Positions 1-11,188 of a stretch of 64,000 nt of DNA are shown one piece after another; position 1 is the stretch's first letter; the number at the start of each line of letters is the position of its first letter. The translations under genes and the position numbers were made by a program. Below the pieces are notes generated by a model. That model was not told the origin of the DNA and did not search any database. It saw nothing but the letters and a program-made list of their open reading frames with translations. This DNA is from Streptomyces zhihengii. Lineage in GTDB: Bacteria > Actinomycetota > Actinomycetes > Streptomycetales > Streptomycetaceae. The stretch spans positions 312,501-376,500 of the forward strand of contig NZ_JAFEJA010000002.1 in NCBI RefSeq assembly GCF_016919245.1, in the 5' to 3' direction.

Positions 1-2826
<2,826 letters not shown>

Positions 2827-2903
2827 AGTTGCTCGCGTCCACTGTGTTAGTTCTGAAGTAACGAACTCGCCTTTGCCGGCTGGTAGTTCGACATCTTCAT
2901 AGT

Positions 2904-3022
2904 GTTTCGGTGGTCATAGCGTTAGGGAAACGCCCGGTTACATTCCGAACCCGGAAGCTAAGCCTTTCAGCGCCGATGGTACTGCAGGGGGGACCCTGTG
3001 GAAGAGTAGGACGCCGCCGAAC
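2904..3022 (+). rRNA. rrf: 5S ribosomal RNA
   Basis: Starts at GTTTCGGTGGTCATAGCG and ends at CGCCGCCGAAC, whose ends pair in the standard 5S helix I. The length of 119 nt is normal for the family. The internal CCGAACCCGGAAGCTAAG motif (loop B/C) is present. It lies 77 nt after the 23S end, as expected for a 16S-23S-5S operon; the short spacer contains a small imperfect hairpin (GTTAGTTCTGAAGTAAC) and no tRNA. Confidence 0.97.
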
Positions 3023-3033
3023 TCATCGTGTAT

Positions 3034-3062
3034 TCAACCCCCGGACCCTGTCCGGGGGTTGA
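3034..3062 (+). terminator. rRNA operon terminator
   Basis: A perfect 13-bp inverted repeat (3034-3046 with 3050-3062) and a 3-nt loop, starting 11 nt after the 5S gene and followed by a short T-containing stretch. Its strength and place fit the intrinsic terminator of the rrn operon. It insulates the next gene. Confidence 0.85.
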
Positions 3063-3194
3063 GTCGTTTCGGGGGTATTCCGGCCGGCCGGCCGCGACGG
3101 AACAGGCAGTTCCGGACCCCCTGTGGCCGTCGGACCTCACCAGGCGGGTAAGGTCGGGGGGCATCATTGGCACGTTCCCACAGGAGGCCCCCGG

Positions 3195-3803
3195 GTGGAG
3201 GTCCAGGAGACCCGCGTTCAGACGGACCGGGTACTCACCATCCCGAACATTCTCAGCATGGCACGCCTGGTCGGCGTCCCGCTCTTCCTGTGGCTGATCC
3301 TCCTTCCCGAGTTCGGCGGGCCCAAGGCCGACGGCTGGGCATTGCTGGTGCTGATGCTCAGCGGTGTCAGCGACTATCTCGACGGCAAGCTCGCCCGCCG
3401 CTGGAACCAGATCAGCAGCCTCGGCCGAATCCTCGACCCGGCCGCGGACCGGCTGTACATCCTGTCGACCCTGGTCGGACTGACCTGGCGCGAGATTCTG
3501 CCGCTCTGGCTGACCCTGGCACTTCTCGCCCGGGAAGCGATGCTGCTGGTGATGGTGGGAATCCTCCGGCGCCACGGCTATCCGCCGCCCCAGGTGAACT
3601 TCCTGGGCAAGGCCGCCACCTTCAACCTCATGTACGCCTTCCCCTTGCTGCTCCTGAGTGACGGGACGGGGTGGCTTGCGTCACTGGCCGCGATTTTCGG
3701 ATGGGCATTCGCCGGATGGGGTACAACTCTGTATTGGTGGGCAGGGATCCTCTATGTGGTCCAGGTCCGCCGCCTCGTCAAGGCGGACGCAGTGGCCGAT
3801 TGA
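3195..3803 (+). CDS. CDP-alcohol phosphatidyltransferase family membrane protein
   Basis: Membrane enzyme of the CDP-alcohol phosphotransferase family (phosphatidylglycerophosphate synthase-like), which joins a CDP-diacylglycerol donor to an alcohol acceptor in phospholipid synthesis. The family signature DGx2ARx8Gx3Dx3D is complete in the N-terminal third (DGKLAR...G...D...D), so metal binding and catalysis look intact. Several hydrophobic segments follow it. I take GTG 3195 as the start because AGGAGG (3182-3187) sits 7 nt upstream; the frame is open further upstream to 3123 but has no ribosome site there. The protein is 202 residues, normal for the family. The equivalent place in the mycobacterial island is taken by pgsA2 (Rv1822). 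The exact alcohol acceptor cannot be read from the sequence. Confidence 0.9.
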   Translation: MEVQETRVQTDRVLTIPNILSMARLVGVPLFLWLILLPEFGGPKADGWALLVLMLSGVSDYLDGKLARRWNQISSLGRILDPAADRLYILSTLVGLTWREILPLWLTLALLAREAMLLVMVGILRRHGYPPPQVNFLGKAATFNLMYAFPLLLLSDGTGWLASLAAIFGWAFAGWGTTLYWWAGILYVVQVRRLVKADAVAD

Positions 3804-3913
3804 CCCCGTCTACGCGTAGCCGCGCAGTGTGGCCGGCCGCGGATGCCACCACAGGGTTCCATCGCGCGGGCGAAGTCGGCTGACCGTCATCTCTCAAGGA
3901 GGACGCTTCCGAC

Positions 3914-6409
3914 ATGAAGGCCGTCGTGATGGCTGGTGGCGAAGGAACCAGACTTCGCCCCATGACCTCGAGCATGCCCAAGCCGCTCCTGCCGGTGGCC
4001 AACCGGCCGATCATGGAGCATGTGCTGCGCCTGCTCAAACGGCACGGGCTCACCGAGACCGTGGTCACCGTGCAGTTCCTCGCGTCACTGGTCAAGAACT
4101 ACTTCGGTGACGGCGAAGAGCTCGGGATGGAGCTCACGTATGCCAACGAGGAGAAGCCCCTCGGCACCGCGGGCAGCGTGAAGAACGCCGAGGAGGCGCT
4201 GAAGGACGACGCCTTTCTCGTCATTTCCGGTGACGCCCTCACCGATTTCGACCTGACCGACCTGATCTCCTTCCACAAGGAGAAGGGCGCTCTCGTCACG
4301 GTCTGCCTCACCCGCGTACCGAACCCCCTGGAATTCGGCATCACGATCGTCGACGAAGAGGGCAAGGTCGAGCGCTTCCTGGAGAAGCCGACCTGGGGCC
4401 AGGTCTTCTCCGACACCGTGAACACCGGAATCTACGTGATGGAGCCCGAGGTCTTCGACTACGTCGAGGCCGATGTCCCCGTCGACTGGTCCGGCGACGT
4501 CTTCCCGCAGCTCATGAAGGAGGGCAAGCCCATCTTCGGCTATGTCGCCGAGGGCTACTGGGAGGACGTGGGCACCCACGAGAGCTATGTGAAGGCGCAG
4601 GCCGACGTCCTCGAACGCAAGGTGGACGTGGAACTCGACGGCTTCGAGATCTCGCCCGGGGTGTGGGTCGCCGAGGGTGCGGAGGTCCATCCCGACGCCG
4701 TGCTGCGCGGACCGCTGTACATCGGCGACTACGCGAAGGTCGAGGCCGGCGTCGAGATCCGGGAACACACCGTCGTCGGGTCCAACGTCGTCGTGAAGTC
4801 CGGAGCGTTCCTGCACAAGGCCGTCATCCACGACAACGTCTACGTCGGCCAGCAGAGCAACCTCCGCGGCTGCGTGGTCGGCAAGAACACCGACATCATG
4901 CGCGCCTCCCGGATCGAGGACGGCGCCGTGATCGGCGACGAGTGCCTCATCGGTGAGGAATCGATCGTCCAGGGCAATGTGCGGGTCTACCCGTTCAAGA
5001 CGATCGAGGCCGGCGCCTTCGTCAACACGTCCGTCATCTGGGAGTCCCGGGGGCAGGCGCACCTCTTCGGGGCCAGGGGCGTCACCGGCATCCTGAACGT
5101 GGAGATCACCCCCGAGGTCGTCGTCCGGCTCGCGGGCGCGTACGCCACCACGCTCAAGAAGGGCGCCACGGTCACCACCGCGCGTGACCACTCCCGTGGC
5201 GCGCGGGCCCTGAAACGGGCGGTGATCTCGGCGCTCCAGGCGAGCGCGATCGACGTGCGCGACCTGGAGAACGTGCCGCTGCCCGTCGCCCGGCAGCAGA
5301 CCGCCCGGGGCAGTGCCGGCGGCATCATGATCCGGACGTCGCCGGGTGTCCCCGACTCGGTGGACATCATGTTCTTCGACGCGCGGGGCGCCGACCTGTC
5401 CCAGGGCGGCCAGCGCAAGCTCGACCGCGTGTACGCGCGCCAGGAGTACCGGCGGGCCTTCCCCGGCGAGATCGGCGACCTGCACTTCCCGTCGAGCGTC
5501 TTCGACTCGTACACCGGATCGCTGCTGCGCAACGTGGACACCACGGGGATCGCCGACTCGGGGCTGAAGGTCGTCGTCGACGCCTCGAACGGCAGCGCCG
5601 GGCTCATCCTGCCCAGCCTGCTCGGCCGGCTCGGCGTGGACGCCCTGACGATCAACCCGGGTCTCGACGAGTCCCGGCCGACGGAGTCGGTCGAGTCGCG
5701 AAGAGCCGGTCTGGTCCGGCTCGGCGAGATCGTCGCCTCGGCGCGCGCGGCGTTCGGGGTGCGGTTCGACCCGGTCGGCGAGCGGTTCTCGCTGGTCGAC
5801 GAGCGCGGGCGCATCGTGGAGGACGACCGGGCGCTGCTGGTCCTGCTCGACCTGGTGGCGGCCGAGCGGCGCAGCGGCAAGGTGGCCCTGCCCGTGACCA
5901 CCACCCGCATCGCCGAGCAGGTCGCCGCGTACCACGGGACGCAGGTGGAGTGGACGACCACCTCGCCGGACGACCTGACCAGGGTGGGCCGCGAGGACAC
6001 CACGATCTTCGGCGGCGACGGCCGCGGCGGCTTCATCGTGCCGGAGTTCAGCAGCGTCTTCGACGGCGCCGCCGCGTTCGTGCGGCTGGTGGGCCTGGTG
6101 GCCAGGACGCAGCTCACGCTGAGCCAGATCGACGCCCGGATCCCGCGGGCCCACGTCCTCAGGCGGGACGTGGCCACCCCGTGGGCCGTCAAGGGCCTGG
6201 TCATGCGGCGCGTGGTGGAGGCGGCGGGGGACCGGCACGTCGACACCACCGACGGTGTGCGGGTGGTGGAGGCGGACGGCCGCTGGGTGATGGTGCTGCC
6301 CGACCCGGCCGAGGCCGTCACCCATCTGTGGGCCGAGGGACCGGACGACACCTCCGCGCAGGCGCTGCTCGACGAGTGGGCGGCGGTCGTGGACAGCGCG
6401 GGGAAGTGA
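3914..6409 (+). CDS. NDP-sugar pyrophosphorylase fused to a degenerate phosphomannomutase-like domain
   Basis: An 831-residue three-part protein. Residues 1 to about 235 form a nucleotidyltransferase with the pyrophosphorylase loop GGEGTRLRP (8-16), as in mannose-1-phosphate guanylyltransferases. About 245-370 shows left-handed beta-helix hexapeptide repeats. About 385-831 aligns by eye with phosphomannomutase/phosphoglucomutase. In that last domain the active-site serine survives (S476) but the following HNP of the usual TASHNP is lost. The metal loop DGDxDR reads D-P-V-G-E-R at 619-624, so two of its three aspartates are missing, and the sugar loop is GGDGRGG. The first domain should be active, while the mutase domain probably is not. 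AAGGAGGA (3896-3903) sets the ATG start. It is probably used for GDP-mannose or a related sugar nucleotide for the envelope; the true substrate is not shown. Confidence 0.88.
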   Translation: MKAVVMAGGEGTRLRPMTSSMPKPLLPVANRPIMEHVLRLLKRHGLTETVVTVQFLASLVKNYFGDGEELGMELTYANEEKPLGTAGSVKNAEEALKDDAFLVISGDALTDFDLTDLISFHKEKGALVTVCLTRVPNPLEFGITIVDEEGKVERFLEKPTWGQVFSDTVNTGIYVMEPEVFDYVEADVPVDWSGDVFPQLMKEGKPIFGYVAEGYWEDVGTHESYVKAQADVLERKVDVELDGFEISPGVWVAEGAEVHPDAVLRGPLYIGDYAKVEAGVEIREHTVVGSNVVVKSGAFLHKAVIHDNVYVGQQSNLRGCVVGKNTDIMRASRIEDGAVIGDECLIGEESIVQGNVRVYPFKTIEAGAFVNTSVIWESRGQAHLFGARGVTGILNVEITPEVVVRLAGAYATTLKKGATVTTARDHSRGARALKRAVISALQASAIDVRDLENVPLPVARQQTARGSAGGIMIRTSPGVPDSVDIMFFDARGADLSQGGQRKLDRVYARQEYRRAFPGEIGDLHFPSSVFDSYTGSLLRNVDTTGIADSGLKVVVDASNGSAGLILPSLLGRLGVDALTINPGLDESRPTESVESRRAGLVRLGEIVASARAAFGVRFDPVGERFSLVDERGRIVEDDRALLVLLDLVAAERRSGKVALPVTTTRIAEQVAAYHGTQVEWTTTSPDDLTRVGREDTTIFGGDGRGGFIVPEFSSVFDGAAAFVRLVGLVARTQLTLSQIDARIPRAHVLRRDVATPWAVKGLVMRRVVEAAGDRHVDTTDGVRVVEADGRWVMVLPDPAEAVTHLWAEGPDDTSAQALLDEWAAVVDSAGK

Positions 6410-6508
6410 CACCCTCACGGGTGCCCCCGGCCGCCGTGTGACGCGGTGGCCCGGGGCACCGGTGGGGCCATTCGGCGGTAGCGGCTGCGACGTGCGACGA
6501 TGTGCGGC

Positions 6509-7435
6509 ATGTCGCAGCCGCCCCCCGTTCGGAGTACCGGTTCACCGCCCGTGCGTCCCGACGCCTCCATGTCGCTGCTGACCAACGTCATGGAGCACAG
6601 CCTCGACGACGGCTACGCCGAGGCGTCGGCACGCCGTGCCGAGAGCGGCGGCCTGCCGAAGACGCTGCGCGCACGGCTCGGTCTCGCCGCCGGGCTCGTC
6701 CTCGCGGCCGCGGTGGTGACGGTGGGAGCCGCCGAGGCCCGTGTCTCCGCGCCCGTGCTCGCCAAGGAGCGCGTGGAGCTGATCGACCGGGTCGAGGCGC
6801 AGACGGAATCCGTGGACGACCTGGAGCGCACTGTCGAATCGCTGCGCGCCGACGTCCAGGAGCGTCAGCGCAAGGCCCTCAGCGAGGACGGCGGCGGCCA
6901 CGCGGACCTCACCGGTCTGCTCGCCGGAGCAACCCCGGTGGAGGGCCCGGGCGTCAAACTCGTCGTGGACGACGCGAAGGACACGGCCCAGGGCGGCGAC
7001 GGGCCGCGCGAGAGCAGCGGCTTCTCCGACACCGGCCGGGTGCGCGACCGCGACATGCAGCGGGTCGTCAACGGCCTGTGGGAGTCGGGCGCCGAGGCCG
7101 TGGCCATCAACGGGCAGCGCCTCACCGCCCTGTCCGCCATCCGCGCGGCGGGCGACGCCATACTGGTCGACAACCGGCCGCTGGTGCCCCCGTACACCGT
7201 GCTGGCGGTGGGCGACGGCGACAAGCTGAGCACCGCCTTCCAGGACAGCGCCGACGGGCAGTACCTGCACGCGCTCCAGGAGAGCTTCGGCATCCGCACG
7301 CGGATCTCGGCCGAGGAGTCGGTCCGGCTCCCCGCGGCTCCGAGCCTGATCGTACGTACAGCAGAGCCGGAGACCGACGCCGCCGCGCAGGGCGGCGGGC
7401 AGGACGCGGCCGAGACAGAGAAGGGCACATCGTGA
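6509..7435 (+). CDS. DUF881 membrane-anchored protein
   Basis: A DUF881 family protein of about 308 residues. A basic N-terminal segment is followed by one hydrophobic helix (about residues 50-72), a coiled-coil-prone stretch rich in E, L and R, and then the conserved DUF881 body with GPGVKLVVDD and the NGLWESGAEAVAINGQR region. It is predicted to be a single-pass protein with its bulk outside the membrane. The biochemical role of the family is unknown; its synteny with GarA and Sbp suggests envelope or division work. Two in-frame ATG codons exist (6500 and 6509). I favour 6509, since GACGAT lies 7 nt upstream as a leaderless-type -10 box, but 6500 cannot be excluded. The stop overlaps the next start in GTGA, so the three genes are translationally coupled. 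Confidence 0.88.
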   Translation: MSQPPPVRSTGSPPVRPDASMSLLTNVMEHSLDDGYAEASARRAESGGLPKTLRARLGLAAGLVLAAAVVTVGAAEARVSAPVLAKERVELIDRVEAQTESVDDLERTVESLRADVQERQRKALSEDGGGHADLTGLLAGATPVEGPGVKLVVDDAKDTAQGGDGPRESSGFSDTGRVRDRDMQRVVNGLWESGAEAVAINGQRLTALSAIRAAGDAILVDNRPLVPPYTVLAVGDGDKLSTAFQDSADGQYLHALQESFGIRTRISAEESVRLPAAPSLIVRTAEPETDAAAQGGGQDAAETEKGTS

Positions 7436-7764
7436 TCGCCGTACTGGGCCTCGTCGTGGGAGTCGTGGTCGGCCTGCTGGTCCGGCCCGAGGTGCCGGCG
7501 GTGGTCGAGCCCTACCTGCCGATCGCGGTGGTGGCCGCGCTGGACGCCGTGTTCGGCGGACTGCGGGCCATGCTGGACGGCATCTTCGTGGACAAGGTCT
7601 TCGTGGTCTCGTTCCTGTCCAACGTGGTGGTCGCCGCGCTGATCGTCTTCCTCGGCGACAAGCTCGGTGTCGGCGCCCAGCTCTCGACCGGTGTGGTCGT
7701 CGTCTTGGGCATCAGGATCTTCTCGAACGCCGCGGCCATCCGCCGCCATGTCTTCCGGGCGTGA
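7432..7764 (+). CDS. sbp: Small basic protein (Sbp, DUF1290) integral membrane protein
   Basis: A 110-residue protein made almost wholly of hydrophobic helices, with conserved landmarks LVRPEVP, LDAVFGGLRAML and FLSNVVVAALIVFLGD. These are the signature of the small basic protein family found beside DUF881 genes across Actinobacteria and Firmicutes. It is expected to have three membrane segments. The GTG start overlaps the upstream stop (GTGA), and its own stop overlaps the next GTG in the same way. The mycobacterial counterpart is Rv1824. Function is not established; conserved linkage suggests that it forms a membrane complex with the two flanking DUF881 proteins. Confidence 0.9.
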   Translation: MIAVLGLVVGVVVGLLVRPEVPAVVEPYLPIAVVAALDAVFGGLRAMLDGIFVDKVFVVSFLSNVVVAALIVFLGDKLGVGAQLSTGVVVVLGIRIFSNAAAIRRHVFRA

Positions 7765-8612
7765 CGCACATGAACAGTGAGGACAGGCCGCACGGCGGCT
7801 CCCCCGAGCCGCGCCGCGAACCGCTGCCGCCGATGGCGCCCCCCGCGCCCGCGCAGCCCGCCGGGGACACCAGGGCCGACGGTGAGGGCCGGGAGTCGGG
7901 CAGGCAGCGCCTGGGGGCCGCGCTGTGGCCGCCGAGGGTGACCCGTGCCCAGCTCATCGTCGCCGTGCTGCTGTTCGTCCTCGGTCTCGGGCTCGCCATC
8001 CAGGTCCGTTCCAACAGCGACGACAGCGCGCTGCGCGGTGCCCGGCAGGAGGACCTCGTCCGGATCCTCGACGAGCTCGACAACCGCACCCAGCGCCTCC
8101 AGGACGAGAAGCAGCGCCTGGAGGAGCAGCGCACCGAGCTGGAGAACAGCTCGGACCAGGCCGAGGAGGCCCGCAAGCAGACGCTCCAGAAGGAGCAGCA
8201 GCTCGGGATCCTGGCCGGCACGGTCGCCGCGCAGGGTCCCGGGGTCACGCTCACCATCGCCGACCCGTCCGGGACGGTGGAGCCCGACATGCTGCTCGAC
8301 GCGATCCAGGAGCTGCGGGCTGCGGGCGCCGAGGCGATCCAGGTCAACGGAGCGCGCGTGGTGGCCAATTCGTACTTCTCCGGCACCGCGGGGAACGTGG
8401 AGGTGGACGGCAGGAGCATCAGCGCCCCGTACACCTTCGAGGTGATCGGCAAGCCCCAGGACCTGGAGCCGGCGCTCAACATCCCCGGCGGAGTGGTCCA
8501 GACGCTGGAGAAGGAGCAGGCCACGGCCACCGTGGTGCGTTCGGAGAAGATCGTCGTCGACGCCTTGCGACCGGCGGAGCGGCCTGACTACGCTCGGTCG
8601 TCATCGCAGTGA
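7761..8612 (+). CDS. Second DUF881 membrane-anchored protein
   Basis: A 283-residue DUF881 protein, paralogous to the gene two places upstream. The N-terminal 55 residues are rich in P, R and G and probably cytoplasmic. One hydrophobic helix (about 58-77) is followed by a clear coiled coil (about 90-140, with heptad E/L/R/Q) and the DUF881 fold with GPGVTLTIADP and AGAEAIQVNG. The start GTG 7761 is chosen for its GTGA overlap with the Sbp stop; ATG 7770 is the alternative. The pair of paralogues around Sbp suggests a hetero-oligomer. It corresponds to Rv1825. About 190 bp without a gene follow before the FHA gene, where the mycobacterial island carries gcvH instead. Confidence 0.88.
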   Translation: MTHMNSEDRPHGGSPEPRREPLPPMAPPAPAQPAGDTRADGEGRESGRQRLGAALWPPRVTRAQLIVAVLLFVLGLGLAIQVRSNSDDSALRGARQEDLVRILDELDNRTQRLQDEKQRLEEQRTELENSSDQAEEARKQTLQKEQQLGILAGTVAAQGPGVTLTIADPSGTVEPDMLLDAIQELRAAGAEAIQVNGARVVANSYFSGTAGNVEVDGRSISAPYTFEVIGKPQDLEPALNIPGGVVQTLEKEQATATVVRSEKIVVDALRPAERPDYARSSSQ

Positions 8613-8802
8613 ATCGGGGGGACATGGGGGCTGCCGGCCCAGGGCAGAAGTTTGCAGGGGGGCGGCGCGCCGGATCGGCGGCGCGTGGTGGAAACTGTCA
8701 GGTGGTCACGGACGTTGTGAGAATGTCCGGGGCGGCAGGTGTGTTCGTTCAGGGTTCGTCCTGCCCCACGGGCGGGTCTATTTCGGTCAAGGGGAAGCGC
8801 CC

Positions 8803-9630
8803 GTGAAGTTGTTTGGGAAGTTGTTCGGCAAGAGCGCACGCGAGGACGGCAACGCCCGTCACCGCGCCCCGCGTCACGGCCAGAGCGAGGAGCAGGGCGG
8901 GGAGCGCCCGCTGTTCCGCGACGAGGTCGGCCGCGGTGACAATTCGGGCGGAACGGGCGCGTCGTCTGTTGACCCTGCCGGTGCCGGGCGCATAGGTTTC
9001 GGGGAACCATCAAGTGCGGGTGGAGGGTTTGCCCAGGACCCGTACGCGACCAATCCCCACGCGGGACAGCCGCGGCAGGAGGATCCGTCCATGGCCGGCT
9101 CGCCGGTGTGTACGAGGTGCGGCCACCGGAACCCCGATGCCGCCCGGTTCTGCTCCAACTGCGGTGCGCCGCTGCGCGGCGGGGTTCCCGCCGAGCGTGC
9201 CTCCGAGACGACGTCGACCATCTCGATCTCCGGGATCGAGGCGTACGACTCCGAGGTGACGGGGCAGACCGCACTGCCCTCGCTGTCGCCGGAGGCCCAG
9301 GCCGCCGTCGACGCGCTCCCGCTCGGATCGGCTCTTCTCGTGGTGCGCCGCGGCCCCAACTCGGGCAGCCGCTTCCTCCTCGACGGCGAGCTGACCACGG
9401 CGGGCCGCCACCCCCAGAGCGACATCTTCCTGGACGACGTGACGGTGTCGCGCCGCCATGTGGAGTTCCGTCGCGGCGGGGACGGCAGCTTCACCGTCTC
9501 CGACGTCGGCAGCCTCAACGGCACCTACGTCAACCGCGAGCGGATCGACTCCGTCGTCCTGTCGAACGGCGACGAGGTCCAGATCGGCAAGTACCGGCTG
9601 GTCTTCTACGCGAGCCAGCGGGGCATCTGA
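8803..9630 (+). CDS. garA: GarA-like FHA-domain regulator with zinc ribbon
   Basis: A 275-residue cytoplasmic signalling protein. After a disordered charged region it has a zinc ribbon (CxxC from C103 and CSNCG near 119-123) and then the short motif ETTS at 135-138. ETTS is the site that PknB/PknG-type kinases phosphorylate in mycobacterial GarA. It ends in an FHA domain with conserved GR (near 206), SRRH and GSLNGTYVN. In the GarA model, the phosphorylated motif binds the protein's own FHA domain and switches off control of 2-oxoglutarate and glutamate enzymes. It is longer than mycobacterial GarA (about 160 residues) because of the N-terminal part. The start is GTG 8803 with AGGGGAA upstream. 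The assignment as an orthologue is inferred from motif and neighbours. Confidence 0.88.
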   Translation: MKLFGKLFGKSAREDGNARHRAPRHGQSEEQGGERPLFRDEVGRGDNSGGTGASSVDPAGAGRIGFGEPSSAGGGFAQDPYATNPHAGQPRQEDPSMAGSPVCTRCGHRNPDAARFCSNCGAPLRGGVPAERASETTSTISISGIEAYDSEVTGQTALPSLSPEAQAAVDALPLGSALLVVRRGPNSGSRFLLDGELTTAGRHPQSDIFLDDVTVSRRHVEFRRGGDGSFTVSDVGSLNGTYVNRERIDSVVLSNGDEVQIGKYRLVFYASQRGI

Positions 9631-9632
9631 GC

Positions 9633-9655
9633 CTCCCCGGACGCCGTCCGGGGAG
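9633..9655 (+). terminator. Short hairpin between garA-like gene and merR
   Basis: A perfect 10-bp inverted repeat with a GCC loop, 2 nt after the FHA gene stop. It may be a weak terminator or an mRNA-stabilising hairpin; there is no T-tract. Confidence 0.55.
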
Positions 9656-9671
9656 CACCCAGGGAAGGCAC

Positions 9672-10415
9672 ATGCTGCGCACACCCCCGGGCGGTGCCGG
9701 TCACGGCACCGCCGCTCAGGGCGAACGGCCGATGAGCATCGGTACGGTGCTCACCCGGCTGCGGGACGAGTTCCCCGAGGTGACGATCTCCAAGATCCGT
9801 TTCCTGGAGGCCGAGGGGCTCGTGGAGCCCATGCGGTCCCCCTCGGGGTATCGCAAGTTCACCCCGCAGGACGTCGAGCGGCTCGCCCTCGTCCTGCGGA
9901 TGCAGCGCGACCACTACCTGCCGCTCAAGGTCATCCGCGAGCAGCTCGACGCCCTGGAGCGCGGGGAGCAGATCCAGCTTCCCGCCCAGGGCGCGCAGGG
10001 CGATCCGGCCGACGGCGCGGCCCAGGCGGCGTACGACCGCCCCACCGTCCGCCGGCTGGGCAGGGCCGAGCTGCTGGCGGCCGCCGAGATCACCGACGAG
10101 GACCTCACCGAGTGGGAGTCGTACGGGCTGCTCACGGCTGACGGCGGCGGCGGTTACGACCCGGAGGCGGTCACGGTCGCCCGGCTCGTCACGGATCTCG
10201 GCCGTTTCGGACTGGAGCCCCGGCATCTGCGGGCCATGAAAGCCTCCGCGGAGCGGGACGCGGGGCTCGTCGAGCAGGTGGTCGCACCCCTGCGTCTGCA
10301 CCGCAATCCGCAGACCAGGGCGCATGCGGAGGCCACCGTCAAGGAGCTCGCCGACCTGTCCGTGCGGCTCCACACGGCGCTGGTCCGCAGCGCCCTCGGG
10401 GTCAGACTGACCTGA
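9672..10415 (+). CDS. ftsR: MerR-family regulator, FtsR-like (Rv1828 type)
   Basis: A 247-residue MerR-type DNA-binding protein. A flexible head of about 20 residues precedes the winged helix-turn-helix (SKIRFLEAEGLV and GYRKFTPQDVERL, about residues 35-75). The C-terminal half is a long helical effector/dimer domain unlike that of metal-sensing MerR proteins, and no metal cysteines are seen. Architecture and position directly after GarA match Rv1828, whose corynebacterial relative FtsR activates ftsZ. The start is ATG 9672 with GGGAAGG 6 nt upstream; ATG 9733 gives a shorter form beginning MSIGTVL. Control of division genes here is inferred from the family. Confidence 0.88.
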   Translation: MLRTPPGGAGHGTAAQGERPMSIGTVLTRLRDEFPEVTISKIRFLEAEGLVEPMRSPSGYRKFTPQDVERLALVLRMQRDHYLPLKVIREQLDALERGEQIQLPAQGAQGDPADGAAQAAYDRPTVRRLGRAELLAAAEITDEDLTEWESYGLLTADGGGGYDPEAVTVARLVTDLGRFGLEPRHLRAMKASAERDAGLVEQVVAPLRLHRNPQTRAHAEATVKELADLSVRLHTALVRSALGVRLT

Positions 10416-10468
10416 TCTTGGCCCAGCCCGACTACCCAAACCCGGCGCGCACGTCCTAGGGTTGCTGT

Positions 10469-10942
10469 GTGAACGAGCTCGACGTTGTGGGTGTCCGGGT
10501 CGAAATGCCCTCGAACCAGCCGATCGTTCTCCTGCGTGAAGTGGGAGGCGACCGGTACCTCCCCATCTGGATCGGCCCCGGGGAGGCGACCGCGATCGCT
10601 TTCGCACAGCAGGGGATGGCTCCCGCCAGACCGCTGACGCACGACCTGTTCAAGGACGTCCTGGAGGCGGTCGGCCAGGAGCTCACCGAGGTCCGGATCA
10701 CCGATCTCCGTGAGGGCGTCTTCTACGCGGAGCTGGTTTTCGCCAGCGGCGTCGAGGTCAGTGCCAGGCCCTCGGACGCCATAGCGCTCGCCCTGCGCAC
10801 CGGTACGCCGATCTACGGCAGCGACGGTGTGCTGGACGACGCCGGGATCGCGATCCCCGACGAGCAGGAGGACGAGGTGGAGAAGTTCCGCGAGTTCCTC
10901 GACCAGATCTCGCCCGAGGACTTCGGCACCAGCAACCAGTGA
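10469..10942 (+). CDS. DUF151 bifunctional nuclease family protein (Rv1829 type)
   Basis: A 157-residue soluble protein covering the whole DUF151 domain, with WIGPGEATAIAF, ARPLTHDL and the ARPSDAIALALR motif near residues 90-105. The family was named for a plant nuclease, but in bacteria its role is unproven. An acidic tail follows. It keeps the place of Rv1829 between two MerR genes. The start GTG 10469 looks leaderless: TAGGGT (10457-10462) ends 6 nt before it, so transcription may begin at the start codon, and there is no ribosome site. Confidence 0.9.
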   Translation: MNELDVVGVRVEMPSNQPIVLLREVGGDRYLPIWIGPGEATAIAFAQQGMAPARPLTHDLFKDVLEAVGQELTEVRITDLREGVFYAELVFASGVEVSARPSDAIALALRTGTPIYGSDGVLDDAGIAIPDEQEDEVEKFREFLDQISPEDFGTSNQ

Positions 10943-11102
10943 GCCGGCGACTGCGGGTGACCGGGACGCCGATTCCGGTCGACGGTCCGTGACGTGACTC
11001 CCGGTAACCCCCGCCTCGGTGGGCGTGGGGCCGCCGCGCCGGGCACATTCGAGTAGCCTTTCCCGCAATCGGGGCACGAGAAACCACTCTCAGGGTGATT
11101 AT

Positions 11103-11158
11103 CACTCGGCGTGCCGAGTGTGGCGATCGTTGACGCACCCCCGGTGACTCCCTACCTT
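11103..11158 (+). promoter_or_regulatory. Promoter and MerR-type operator upstream of the second merR gene
   Basis: A promoter of the vegetative type is clear: TTGACG (11130-11135), 17 bp, TACCTT (11153-11158). Just upstream is a perfect inverted repeat CACTCGGC-GT-GCCGAGTG (11103-11120), and before it GTGAT-T-ATCAC (11095-11105). The dyad lies upstream of -35, where a regulator could activate or autoregulate. Binding by either neighbouring MerR protein is an inference. Confidence 0.7.
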
Positions 11159-11188
11159 CGAGGTGGCAGGTCAAGGACGGAGGTCGGC

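Noticed and set aside
3123..3194. Longer N-terminus for the CDP-alcohol transferase from 3123
   Set aside because: No ribosome site at 3123; AGGAGG sits exactly before GTG 3195.
4085..6418. A 777-codon open frame on the minus strand opposite the pyrophosphorylase gene
   Set aside because: It is the antisense of a well-supported gene and arises from high G/C at third positions. No motif or ribosome site was seen.
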